A stretch of DNA of 37,642 nt, taken from positions 1-37,642 of the forward strand of contig NZ_JAAXMM010000025.1 in NCBI RefSeq assembly GCF_012276985.1, written 5' to 3'. The stretch comes from Agrobacterium sp. a22-2 (lineage in GTDB: Bacteria; Pseudomonadota; Alphaproteobacteria; Rhizobiales; Rhizobiaceae). The translations under genes were made by a program, and so were the position numbers. Below the pieces are notes generated by a model, which worked only from the letters and a program-made list of their open reading frames with translations, had not been told where the DNA came from and ran no database searches. Below, one piece after another: positions 24,969 to 32,700 of this stretch; position 1 is the first letter of the stretch; each line of letters starts with the position of its first letter.

Positions 24969-27281
24969 ATGGCTGACGACTTGAAATCCATCGCCGCGAT
25001 CATCGCCTCCGAGATCAATGCCCGTACCGATCAGGTGATGGCGGCCGTGGGGCTTCTCGACGAGGGCTCGACCGTTCCCTTCATTGCCCGTTACCGCAAG
25101 GAAATCACCGGCGGGCTGGACGATACGCAACTGCGCAATCTCGCCGAGCGGCTGACCTATCTGCGCGAGTTCAACGCACGGCGCAAATCCATCGTCGAAT
25201 CGATCACCAGCCAGGGTAAGATGACCGACGAGCTGATGGGCAAGATCTTCAAGGTGGTCACCAAGGCCGAGCTTGAGGATATCTATCTGCCCTTCAAGCC
25301 CAAGCGCCGCACCCGCGCCGAAATCGCCCGCGAAAAGGGCCTCGGCCCGCTTGCCGAAGCGATCCTCGCCGACCGCGGTTCGGATCCGGTGAAGCTGGCA
25401 GAGGCCTACATCAAGGACGAGGTGCCGGATGCCAAGGCAGCCCTTGAAGGCGCCCGCGACATCATCGCCGAAGGCATGTCGGAAAATGCCGATCTGCTGA
25501 AGACGCTACGTACCTATCTGAAGGACAAGGCCTTCCTTTACTCCAAGGTCGTCGCCGGCAAGGAGCAGGCCGGCGAGAAATTCGCCGATTATTTCGATCA
25601 TTCCGAGCGCTGGGCCACCGCGCCCGGCCACCGCGCGCTGGCCATGCTGCGCGGCTGGAACGAGGAAATCCTCACCCTGTCGATCGAGGCCGACAAGGAC
25701 GATCCGGCGCCGATCAAGCCGGCCCACCGCACCATCGCCGCCGCTTACCAGATCGGTCAGAAAGGCCCGGCCGACCTCTGGTTGATGGAGGTCGCCGGCT
25801 GGACCTGGCGGGTCAAGCTCTCGATGTCGCTGTCGCTCGATCTGATGCGCGACCTGCGCGAGCGGGCGGAAGAAGAGGCGATCCACGTCTTTGCCCGCAA
25901 CCTGAAGGACCTGCTGCTGGCAGCCCCGGCCGGCTCACGCCCTACCATGGGCCTCGATCCGGGCATCCGCACCGGCGTCAAGGTGGCGGTGATCGACGGC
26001 ACCGGCAAGGTGCTCGACACCACCACGGTCTATCCGTTCCCGCCGCGCAACGACATCCGCGGCGCCCAGGCCGACCTGGCAGCACTCGTGCGCAAGCACA
26101 AGGTGGAGCTGATCTCGATCGGCAACGGCACCGGCAGCCGCGAGACGGAAAAGCTGGTCGCCGACATGCTGACCTCCCTGCCGGCCCCCAAGCCGACGAA
26201 AGTCATCGTCTCGGAAGCCGGCGCCTCGGTCTATTCGGCCTCGGAAACCGCCGCCAAGGAGTTTCCGGACCTTGACGTGTCGCTGCGCGGCGCCGTCTCG
26301 ATCGCCCGCCGCCTGCAGGATCCGCTGGCCGAACTGGTCAAGATCGAGCCGAAATCGATCGGCGTCGGCCAGTACCAGCACGATGTCGACCAGGCCCGGC
26401 TCGGCCGCTCGCTTGATGCCGTGGTGGAAGATGCGGTGAACGCCGTCGGCGTCGATCTCAACACCGCTTCCGCGCCGCTGCTGGCCCGCGTCTCCGGTCT
26501 CGGCGGCTCGATCGCCGAGGCGATCGTCAATCATCGCGACCAGGAGGGCCCGTTTGCCACCCGCAAGGACCTGCTGAAGGTCGCCCGGCTCGGCAACCGC
26601 ACCTTCGAACAATGCGCCGGCTTCCTGCGCATTCCGAACGGCAAGGAGCCGCTCGACGCCTCCTCCGTGCATCCCGAAGCCTATGGCGTCGCCAAGAAGA
26701 TCGTTGCCGCCTGCGGCCGCGACCTACGCTCGCTGATGGGCGACAGCGTCGCGCTGAAGGCGGTCGATCCACGCCGCTTCGTCGACGAGCAATTCGGCCT
26801 GCCGACCGTCAAGGACATCCTCGCCGAACTCGAAAAGCCGGGCCGCGACCCGCGCCCGAGCTTCAAGACCGCGACCTTTGCCGAAGGTATCGACGAAATC
26901 ACCGACCTGAAGCCGGGCATGTCGCTGGAAGGCACCGTCACCAATGTCGCCGCCTTCGGCGCCTTCGTCGATATCGGCGTGCATCAGGACGGGCTGGTGC
27001 ATGTCTCCCAGCTTGCCGATCGTTTCGTCAAGGATCCCCATGACGTGGTGAAGGCCGGCGATGTCGTCCGGGTCCGCGTCGTCGAGGTGGACGTCAAGCG
27101 CAAGCGCATCGCGCTGACCATGCGCAAGGATGGCGGCGAGGCGGAAGCGCCCTCCATGCGCGATCCGCGCGGCTCGGCCAATGCCATGCGCCACGCCAGC
27201 GCCAAGCCGGCCGGCAAGCCCGAAGCGCCTGCCATGGGCGGCCTTGGCGCAGCCCTTGCCGAAGCCATGCGCAAGAAGTGA
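24969..27281 (+). CDS. tex: Tex family RNA-binding transcription accessory protein
   Basis: The 770-residue product has the usual Tex order: helical N-terminal domain (STVPFIARYRKEITGGLDDTQL), a YqgF/RNase H-like domain from about residue 325 (MGLDPGIRTGVKVAVID), helix-hairpin-helix segments (GLGGSIAEAIVNHRD), and an S1 RNA-binding domain from about 648 (GTVTNVAAFGAFVDIGVHQDG). Tex binds nucleic acid and affects transcription and stress or virulence traits in several bacteria. The tail after S1 is low-complexity, rich in Ala, Pro, Gly and Met. ATG 24969 matches the conserved start of the family; the frame is open further upstream but without family residues. Confidence 0.97.
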   Translation: MADDLKSIAAIIASEINARTDQVMAAVGLLDEGSTVPFIARYRKEITGGLDDTQLRNLAERLTYLREFNARRKSIVESITSQGKMTDELMGKIFKVVTKAELEDIYLPFKPKRRTRAEIAREKGLGPLAEAILADRGSDPVKLAEAYIKDEVPDAKAALEGARDIIAEGMSENADLLKTLRTYLKDKAFLYSKVVAGKEQAGEKFADYFDHSERWATAPGHRALAMLRGWNEEILTLSIEADKDDPAPIKPAHRTIAAAYQIGQKGPADLWLMEVAGWTWRVKLSMSLSLDLMRDLRERAEEEAIHVFARNLKDLLLAAPAGSRPTMGLDPGIRTGVKVAVIDGTGKVLDTTTVYPFPPRNDIRGAQADLAALVRKHKVELISIGNGTGSRETEKLVADMLTSLPAPKPTKVIVSEAGASVYSASETAAKEFPDLDVSLRGAVSIARRLQDPLAELVKIEPKSIGVGQYQHDVDQARLGRSLDAVVEDAVNAVGVDLNTASAPLLARVSGLGGSIAEAIVNHRDQEGPFATRKDLLKVARLGNRTFEQCAGFLRIPNGKEPLDASSVHPEAYGVAKKIVAACGRDLRSLMGDSVALKAVDPRRFVDEQFGLPTVKDILAELEKPGRDPRPSFKTATFAEGIDEITDLKPGMSLEGTVTNVAAFGAFVDIGVHQDGLVHVSQLADRFVKDPHDVVKAGDVVRVRVVEVDVKRKRIALTMRKDGGEAEAPSMRDPRGSANAMRHASAKPAGKPEAPAMGGLGAALAEAMRKK

Positions 27282-27289
27282 GTGGCCAA

Positions 27290-27320
27290 AGGCCGGCACG
27301 GCAAGGGTCGATGCCGGCCT
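27290..27320 (+). terminator. Hairpin after tex
   Basis: AGGCCGGCA (27290-27298) and TGCCGGCCT (27312-27320) are exact complements with a 13-nt loop, nine bases after the tex stop, followed by CTTTC. The T-run is short, so efficiency is uncertain. Confidence 0.6.
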
Positions 27321-27427
27321 CTTTCGGATGACGCTTATATGAAGCGGCGCCTCTTGCTTGCAGATTGAAACGCGGTAGTTTTTGAAGGAGCTTCTGCAAG
27401 ACATCGGTTTCAGGCACAGGTGTATGT

Positions 27428-28684
27428 ATGGCCTCTTCTCTGCGTCGCATGCTGGCAAGGATCATCAGGACCGGAACGCTGGAGGTGACCGGCGCGGATG
27501 GCCGAAGACAGAGGTTCGGCGATGGGACGGGCAGGGCGGTGGCGATCCGCTTTTCAGATGATGCCGCCGAGCGCGAGATTGCCGCCGATCCGCAGCTGAA
27601 GCTCGGCGAGATCTACATGGAAGGCCGCCTGACCTTCGACAGTGGCGACATCTACGATCTGCTCGCCCTGGTCAAATCGAACACGCTGGCCGAAGACCTG
27701 ACCTTCGGCATGATCTGGCGCGGCGTCGTGCGACTGCTGCTGACCCGCCTGAAGGGGCTGCTGCCGATCAACCGCAACCGGGAAAACGTCGCCCATCACT
27801 ACGATCTGAGCGCAAAGCTGTTCGATCTGTTCCTTGATGCCGACTGGCAATATTCCTGCGCCTATTTCCACCCGCCCGCCATTTCCCTCGACGAGGCGCA
27901 GGTGGCCAAGAAACGCCATATCGTCGCCAAACTGCTGCCGGAGCCCGGCCAGCGCATACTGGAGATCGGCTCCGGCTGGGGCGGCATGGCCATGTATCTG
28001 GCGGAGTCCTCCGGTGTTCATGTCAGCGGTATCACGCTCAGCGAAGAGCAACTGAAGGTGTCGCGGCTGCGCGCCGAAAAGCGTGGCCTGGCGAGCCGCG
28101 TGCGCTTCGACCTGCAGGACTACCGCACCCTGAAGGACGAGCCCTACGACCGGATCGTTTCGGTCGGCATGTTCGAACATGTCGGGCCTGCCCATTACCG
28201 CGACTATTTCGCCAAGGTGGCGGAATTGCTGAAGCATGACGGCGTGATGCTGCTGCATTCGATCGGCCAGCCCTATCCGTCGCGGGTCAACAATCCGTTC
28301 TTCGAGAAATACATCTTTCCCGGCGGCTATATTCCCTCGCTCGCCGAGGTCATGCCGGCCATCGAGGCATCCGGCCTGCTGGTGCGCGATATCGAGATCC
28401 TGCCCTGGCACTATGCCCACACGCTGCGCCACTGGCGGCAACGCTTCCTGGCACGAAAGGAGGAGGTTCTGGCCCTCTATGACGAGCGTTTCGTGCGCAT
28501 GTGGGAATTCTATCTGGCCGGCTCGGAAATGGCCTTCACCCATGAAAATTTCTTCATCTTCCAGATCCAGCTGGCCCGGACCAACTCTGCGACGCCGGAC
28601 AATCGCAGCTATATTGCCGAGCGCGAACAGGCCCTTGCCGCTTTCGATGCCACCCGGCCACCTCTGGAAAAAGTCGTGTTCTAG
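27428..28684 (+). CDS. cfa: Cyclopropane-fatty-acyl-phospholipid synthase family protein
   Basis: Cfa enzymes add a methylene bridge from SAM across double bonds in membrane lipids. The 418-residue product has an N-terminal lipid-binding-type domain (about 1-120), then the methyltransferase core with SAM motif LEIGSGWGG at 178-186, ITLSEEQ, DYRTL, and SVGMFEHVG. The family segment NPFFEKYIFPGGYIPSLAEV and the C-terminal WREFYLAGSE-like string (MWEFYLAGSEMAFTHENFFIFQIQL) follow. Rhizobia often have two cfa copies, and this could be either. A small thioesterase gene follows 85 bp downstream on the same strand. Confidence 0.95.
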   Translation: MASSLRRMLARIIRTGTLEVTGADGRRQRFGDGTGRAVAIRFSDDAAEREIAADPQLKLGEIYMEGRLTFDSGDIYDLLALVKSNTLAEDLTFGMIWRGVVRLLLTRLKGLLPINRNRENVAHHYDLSAKLFDLFLDADWQYSCAYFHPPAISLDEAQVAKKRHIVAKLLPEPGQRILEIGSGWGGMAMYLAESSGVHVSGITLSEEQLKVSRLRAEKRGLASRVRFDLQDYRTLKDEPYDRIVSVGMFEHVGPAHYRDYFAKVAELLKHDGVMLLHSIGQPYPSRVNNPFFEKYIFPGGYIPSLAEVMPAIEASGLLVRDIEILPWHYAHTLRHWRQRFLARKEEVLALYDERFVRMWEFYLAGSEMAFTHENFFIFQIQLARTNSATPDNRSYIAEREQALAAFDATRPPLEKVVF

Positions 28685-28769
28685 AGCGCCGGGAAGCACA
28701 TCTAGCCATTGTCTTGAGGCCCGCAGGCGATAGGGTGGTGACCTCGCAGGCAAGCCGGATGGAGGCACT

Positions 28770-29264
28770 ATGGACGTCGGACATGACACAAGCCAACTCG
28801 AAATGGTCGTGCTGATGACGCCGGACATGGCCAATTTCAGCGGCAAGGTGCATGGCGGTGCGCTTCTCAACCTGCTCGATCGCGTCGCCTTTTCCTGCGC
28901 CTCGCGCTATTCCCAGCAATATGCCGTGACGCTGTCGGTCGATCAGGTCGTCTTCCGTCAGCCGATCCATGTCGGCGAACTCGTCACCTTCCGCGCCGCG
29001 GTCAATTACGCCGGGCGCACCTCGATGGAAATCGGCATCCGTGTCGAGGCGGAGAATATTCGCACCGGCGAGCGGCGACACACCAATTCCTGCTATTTCA
29101 CCATGGTCGCGGTCGATGCCGAAGGTCGCCCGACGGCCATCCCCGCCTATGCCCCCAAGACCGAGATCGCCCATCAACGCCAGCGCGCCGCAGAAGTCCG
29201 CCGCAGCCTGCGCCTCGAATTCGAAGCCCGCTTCAACGCTGCCGCCTCGCCGCCGAAGGGGTAA
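28770..29264 (+). CDS. Acyl-CoA thioesterase (hotdog fold, YciA/BFIT-like)
   Basis: The 164-residue hotdog-fold product likely hydrolyses acyl-CoA esters. It contains NFSGKVHGGALLNLLDRVAFSCASRYS with the catalytic-type Asp at 37, DQVVFRQPIHVGELVTFRAAVNY, and RRHTNSCYFTMVAVD, which match the acyl-CoA thioesterase family of YciA and its relatives. It may serve membrane-lipid turnover alongside cfa, but that link rests on position only. Confidence 0.93.
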   Translation: MDVGHDTSQLEMVVLMTPDMANFSGKVHGGALLNLLDRVAFSCASRYSQQYAVTLSVDQVVFRQPIHVGELVTFRAAVNYAGRTSMEIGIRVEAENIRTGERRHTNSCYFTMVAVDAEGRPTAIPAYAPKTEIAHQRQRAAEVRRSLRLEFEARFNAAASPPKG

Positions 29265-29365
29265 GGCGGCGATGGATGCCCGAGCTCGACATGAGGGGTC
29301 TTGCCGACCTTCAACGGGTGTCAGATCTGTTCCATTTTCCAGAACTTTGTTCTAACACTCTGACC

Positions 29366-30319
29366 ATGGACACAACAGACGAACACGCCGGACGCGTTGC
29401 CGATGCACCTTCCGACAATTGGGTTTACCGGGTGCTGCCGCGCGCTGCCTGGCCTTATGCGCAGCTGGCGCGATGGGACAGGCCGATCGGCTGGCAATTG
29501 CTGCTCTGGCCGTGCCTGTGGTCCTCGGCGCTGGCTGCCAATGCGCTGGCCGCCGATGGCCGGCTTGATATCGCGCTGTTCGTCGGTCAACTCGTGCTGT
29601 TTTTCATCGGCGCAGTGGCCATGCGCGGCGCCGGCTGCACCTATAACGACCTGGTCGACCACGGCATCGACATGGAGGTGGCGCGCACACGCTCGCGGCC
29701 GCTGCCGTCCGGCCGCGTCAAGCGCTGGCAGGCCAAGCTGTTTGTCGGCGTACAGGCCCTGGTCGGGCTGGCCGTGCTGCTGTGCTTCAACCCCTTCACC
29801 ATCGTGCTCGGCATTCTGTCGCTGGGCATCGTGGCGATCTATCCGTTTGCCAAGCGCTTTACCGACTGGCCGCAATTCTTCCTCGGGCTTGCCTTTTCCT
29901 GGGGCGCGCTGATGGGATGGGCCGGCCTGACCGGTTCCCTGTCTGTCGCCGCCGTCCTGCTCTATGGGGCAGCAATCGCCTGGACCATCGGCTATGACAC
30001 CATCTATGCCCATCAGGACACCGAGGACGATGCGCTGATCGGCGTGCGCTCGACCGCCCGCCTGTTCGGCGACAACACAAGGCAATGGCTGGTCGGCCTC
30101 TATGGCCTGACGCTCATGCTGCTTTTGCTGTCCTTCCTGTTGGCCGGCGTCGGGCTGCTGGCCTATCTGGGCCTGGCTGTGGCCGCCGTGATGTTCGCCT
30201 ACCAGATTGCCGTGCTCAATATTCACGATCCGGCCCAGTGCCTGGCGCTGTTCAAGTCCAACGGCCGCGTCGGTGCCATCCTGTTTGCCGGCCTGCTGCT
30301 TGCCCTGCCGTTTGCCTGA
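29366..30319 (+). CDS. ubiA: 4-hydroxybenzoate octaprenyltransferase
   Basis: UbiA attaches the polyprenyl tail to 4-hydroxybenzoate in ubiquinone synthesis, in the inner membrane. The 317-residue product has about eight or nine transmembrane helices and both Asp-rich motifs: NDLVDHGID near residues 94-102 and DTIYAHQDTEDD near 210-221. The segment RPIGWQLLLWPC is typical for this family. ATG 29366 is chosen; the frame is open 30 codons further up without family residues. Downstream lies the dmeRF operator. Confidence 0.96.
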   Translation: MDTTDEHAGRVADAPSDNWVYRVLPRAAWPYAQLARWDRPIGWQLLLWPCLWSSALAANALAADGRLDIALFVGQLVLFFIGAVAMRGAGCTYNDLVDHGIDMEVARTRSRPLPSGRVKRWQAKLFVGVQALVGLAVLLCFNPFTIVLGILSLGIVAIYPFAKRFTDWPQFFLGLAFSWGALMGWAGLTGSLSVAAVLLYGAAIAWTIGYDTIYAHQDTEDDALIGVRSTARLFGDNTRQWLVGLYGLTLMLLLLSFLLAGVGLLAYLGLAVAAVMFAYQIAVLNIHDPAQCLALFKSNGRVGAILFAGLLLALPFA

Positions 30320-30392
30320 TCGCGACCGAGAGACCTGATTTCGGCGCCCTGACCGGAGCCGGCCGCGCATGCGTATTGAATATGACTTGAAA

Positions 30393-30409
30393 ATAGGGTA
30401 CCCCCCTAT
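30393..30409. promoter_or_regulatory. DmeR/RcnR-type operator
   Basis: ATAGGGTACCCCCCTAT is a near-palindrome with a G/C-run flanked by AT, as expected for the RcnR/DmeR class of metal-sensing repressors. It ends three bases before the dmeR ATG, so repressor binding would block the operon start. The bases between leave no room for a Shine-Dalgarno, and a leaderless transcript is possible. Confidence 0.75.
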
Positions 30410-30412
30410 GCT

Positions 30413-30691
30413 ATGAGCCATACCGTCAAGCACAAGACCAAGCTGCTGGCCCGCATCCGTCGGATGAAGGGGCAGATCGAGGCGATCGAGACCGCGCTGC
30501 TTTCTGAAGCGCCGTGCGGCGACATTCTCAACATGGTCGCCTCGGTGCGGGGTGCCGCCACGGGGCTGACGGCGGAACTGATCGAGGACCATATCCGCGA
30601 GCATGTGGTCAATCCGGATCGGGAGGAAGACGCCGACCGGGCCAAGGGTGCAGCCGATCTCATCGAGGTCATCAGGAGCTATCTGAAATGA
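30413..30691 (+). CDS. dmeR: Ni/Co-responsive repressor of the RcnR/CsoR family
   Basis: The 92-residue all-helical product is a metal-sensing repressor. It has all four ligands of the RcnR nickel/cobalt site: His3, Cys35, His60 and His64. This sets it apart from copper-sensing CsoR (Cys-His-Cys) and formaldehyde-sensing FrmR. Metal binding should release the operator at 30393-30409 and turn on dmeF. The stop overlaps the dmeF start (ATGA). DmeRF systems are described in Rhizobium leguminosarum and Agrobacterium. No ribosome-binding site is visible before the ATG. Confidence 0.93.
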   Translation: MSHTVKHKTKLLARIRRMKGQIEAIETALLSEAPCGDILNMVASVRGAATGLTAELIEDHIREHVVNPDREEDADRAKGAADLIEVIRSYLK

Positions 30692-31764
30692 GCGATCATC
30701 ATCACGACGGCCATTCCCATCCCCACCCCAACCGCGGCGCCAAGCGTCTGGCCAGCCGCCATGACCACATGTTCCTCGGCGACGACCACGAGCGCAATGC
30801 GCGCCGCACCTGGATCGTCATCGCCATCACCGCGACGATGATGGTGCTGGAAATCGTGGCCGGCTCGCTGTTCGGCTCGATGGCCCTGACGGCCGATGGC
30901 TGGCATATGGCAACCCATGCCGGCGCGATCCTGATCGCAGCCCTTGCCTATCATTATGCCCGCCGCAATGTCGGCAATCCGGATTTCACCTTCGGGACCG
31001 GTAAGTTCGGCGATCTGGCCGCCTTCGCCAGCGCCATCATCCTCGGCATCGTGGCATTGCTGATCGGCTGGGAAAGCCTGATGCGGCTGCGCGCCCCGGT
31101 GTCGATCGATTTCAACGAGGCCATCCTGGTGGCGGTGCTTGGCCTTGCGGTCAATCTGGTCTGTGCCTGGCTACTGAAGGACGATCACGGCCATCATCAT
31201 GGCCACGGATCTCATGCTCATCATTCTGCCGGAGCCCATAGCCACGATCATCACCATGATCACCCCCATGGGCATGATCATGCCGCACATAGCACGCATC
31301 ACGATCACGCCAACGACGGGCGGGAAAGCCACGCCGGCCGCGATCAGAACCTGCGCGCTGCCTACCTGCATGTGCTGGCCGATGCGTTGACATCGGTTCT
31401 CGCCATCGCGGCGCTGGTGGCCGGCACGATCTACGGCTGGCTGTGGCTCGATCCGGTGATCGGCATGGTCGGCGCTCTGGTCATTGCCCGCTGGTCCTTC
31501 GGCCTCATCCGCGATTCCGGTGCTGTGCTGCTCGACCGGCTGCCCTCGGACGATCATCTGTCAGCCGATATTCGCGATATCCTTGAGAAGGATGGCGCCG
31601 AGATCGCCGATCTGCATGTCTGGCAGCTTGGTCCCGGCCATCACGGCGCCATTGTCTCGCTGAACGCCGCCGCACCCCGTGCCCCGTCCTACTACCGGGA
31701 ACGGCTGGCGCCGCTGAAGAACCTGTCCCATGTGACGGTCGAGGTGGAGCTGAAAAGCGCCTGA
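30688..31764 (+). CDS. dmeF: DmeF-type cation diffusion facilitator
   Basis: The 358-residue product is a CDF exporter for cobalt and nickel in the inner membrane. It has six transmembrane helices, the metal site TADGWHMATH with Asp70, His73 and His77 in helix 2, and HVLADALTSV in helix 5. A His-rich N terminus and a very His-rich loop at about 165-213 (many HDH, HGH and HH groups) are characteristic of the DmeF group. A soluble C-terminal domain (IADLHVWQLGPGHHGAIV) follows. Translational coupling to dmeR and shared control by the metal-responsive operator are expected. Confidence 0.96.
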   Translation: MSDHHHDGHSHPHPNRGAKRLASRHDHMFLGDDHERNARRTWIVIAITATMMVLEIVAGSLFGSMALTADGWHMATHAGAILIAALAYHYARRNVGNPDFTFGTGKFGDLAAFASAIILGIVALLIGWESLMRLRAPVSIDFNEAILVAVLGLAVNLVCAWLLKDDHGHHHGHGSHAHHSAGAHSHDHHHDHPHGHDHAAHSTHHDHANDGRESHAGRDQNLRAAYLHVLADALTSVLAIAALVAGTIYGWLWLDPVIGMVGALVIARWSFGLIRDSGAVLLDRLPSDDHLSADIRDILEKDGAEIADLHVWQLGPGHHGAIVSLNAAAPRAPSYYRERLAPLKNLSHVTVEVELKSA

Positions 31765-31786
31765 ACTAAACATTTGCCCAATGGAC

Positions 31787-31821
31787 AAAGCCCGGATCGG
31801 CTGTCTGCCGATCCGGGCTTT
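31787..31821. terminator. Bidirectional hairpin between dmeF and the DUF6101 gene
   Basis: AAAGCCCGGATCGGC (31787-31801) and GCCGATCCGGGCTTT (31807-31821) are exact complements over 15 bp with a 5-nt loop. The A and T ends give both strands a suitable terminator between convergent genes. Confidence 0.92.
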
Positions 31822-31851
31822 GTCGATTTAGGGCGAAATGGTGGGACCAAC

Positions 31852-32421
31852 TCAGGTCCGGGCGATGATTTCCTTGCCGGAAATCTTCATCGTCACGCCG
31901 AGGCTGCCGGTACTGCGGCGCACCAGGAAGCGCGGCCGGCGGGCGGCGAAATAGGAATGGCGGCGGCGCGGCTTGGCGGCCTGCGCCCTGACGTCGCCGA
32001 GATGCTCCTCGAGCGGCCGGGCTACGCCATCGGCCTCGATCATCAGCATGGGAATGCGGAAGGCGTCCGACCAGCCGCGCCAGTCGGCGGCAATGTCGCA
32101 GAGGTCATGGGCGACCAGCAGCGGAATGCACAGGTCAGGATCGTCGTGATGCAGTTCCAGTGTCACGGTAACCTCGCCGTCGCCATGGTCGATCGCCCGG
32201 GCGGCGACGCCCTTGAAAGCGCGGGCCGGCAGGGCGAAGGACAGCGGCAACCCGCTGGAGGGAAGGATCTTGCGCAGCACCGCGCCGCGCTCGTCGATCG
32301 TTATGGTGACATCGCCGGTCGTTCCACGCAATGCGTAAGTGACCTGTTGCGGAAAGCGCTTCGGGTCGAGCCGCAACGTTGCGCCTGCCCATGCAGGCTT
32401 CATAACGGTGTTTGTCATCAA
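31852..32421 (-). CDS. DUF6101 family protein
   Basis: The 189-residue product is a conserved rhizobial protein of unknown function (DUF6101). It has no signal peptide and no clear membrane segment. Its middle is beta-rich (VTITIDERGAVLRKIL, VTVTLELHHDDPDLCIPLLVAHD), and the C-terminal part is basic (KPRRRHSYFAARRPRFLVRR) and ends in KISGKEIIART. It may start at any of the clustered ATGs near the N terminus; the first is used. It is a single gene facing dmeF. Confidence 0.75.
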   Translation of the reverse strand: MMTNTVMKPAWAGATLRLDPKRFPQQVTYALRGTTGDVTITIDERGAVLRKILPSSGLPLSFALPARAFKGVAARAIDHGDGEVTVTLELHHDDPDLCIPLLVAHDLCDIAADWRGWSDAFRIPMLMIEADGVARPLEEHLGDVRAQAAKPRRRHSYFAARRPRFLVRRSTGSLGVTMKISGKEIIART

Positions 32422-32700
32422 TAATACCCTTGTTTTACCTCGAGAGCCTGTTCGGCTTGCTCTTCGGGACTTTTCGTCCTCTGAGGGTCAAGATAGCGCC
32501 GCCCCCTTCCGGACAGCTTAAAAATCGCGGTTAAAAAAACTTTGCCATGCCAAATGGTTAGCGAATTGGGGCGTATAACGGTTTCGAACTGGTGAACGTG
32601 ATTCGCAAAGTTCGAACGATCGAGCATGCGAAAAGCCACGGACAAGCCTCGCAGCGGATACTCCGCCAGCCGGTCCGCAGCCCAAGGGAAATGCACGAAA

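Noticed and set aside
31190..31330. CAT-rich tract in dmeF as a DNA repeat array or CRISPR-like structure
   Set aside because: The tract simply encodes the His-rich loop of DmeF; spacing is irregular and in frame.
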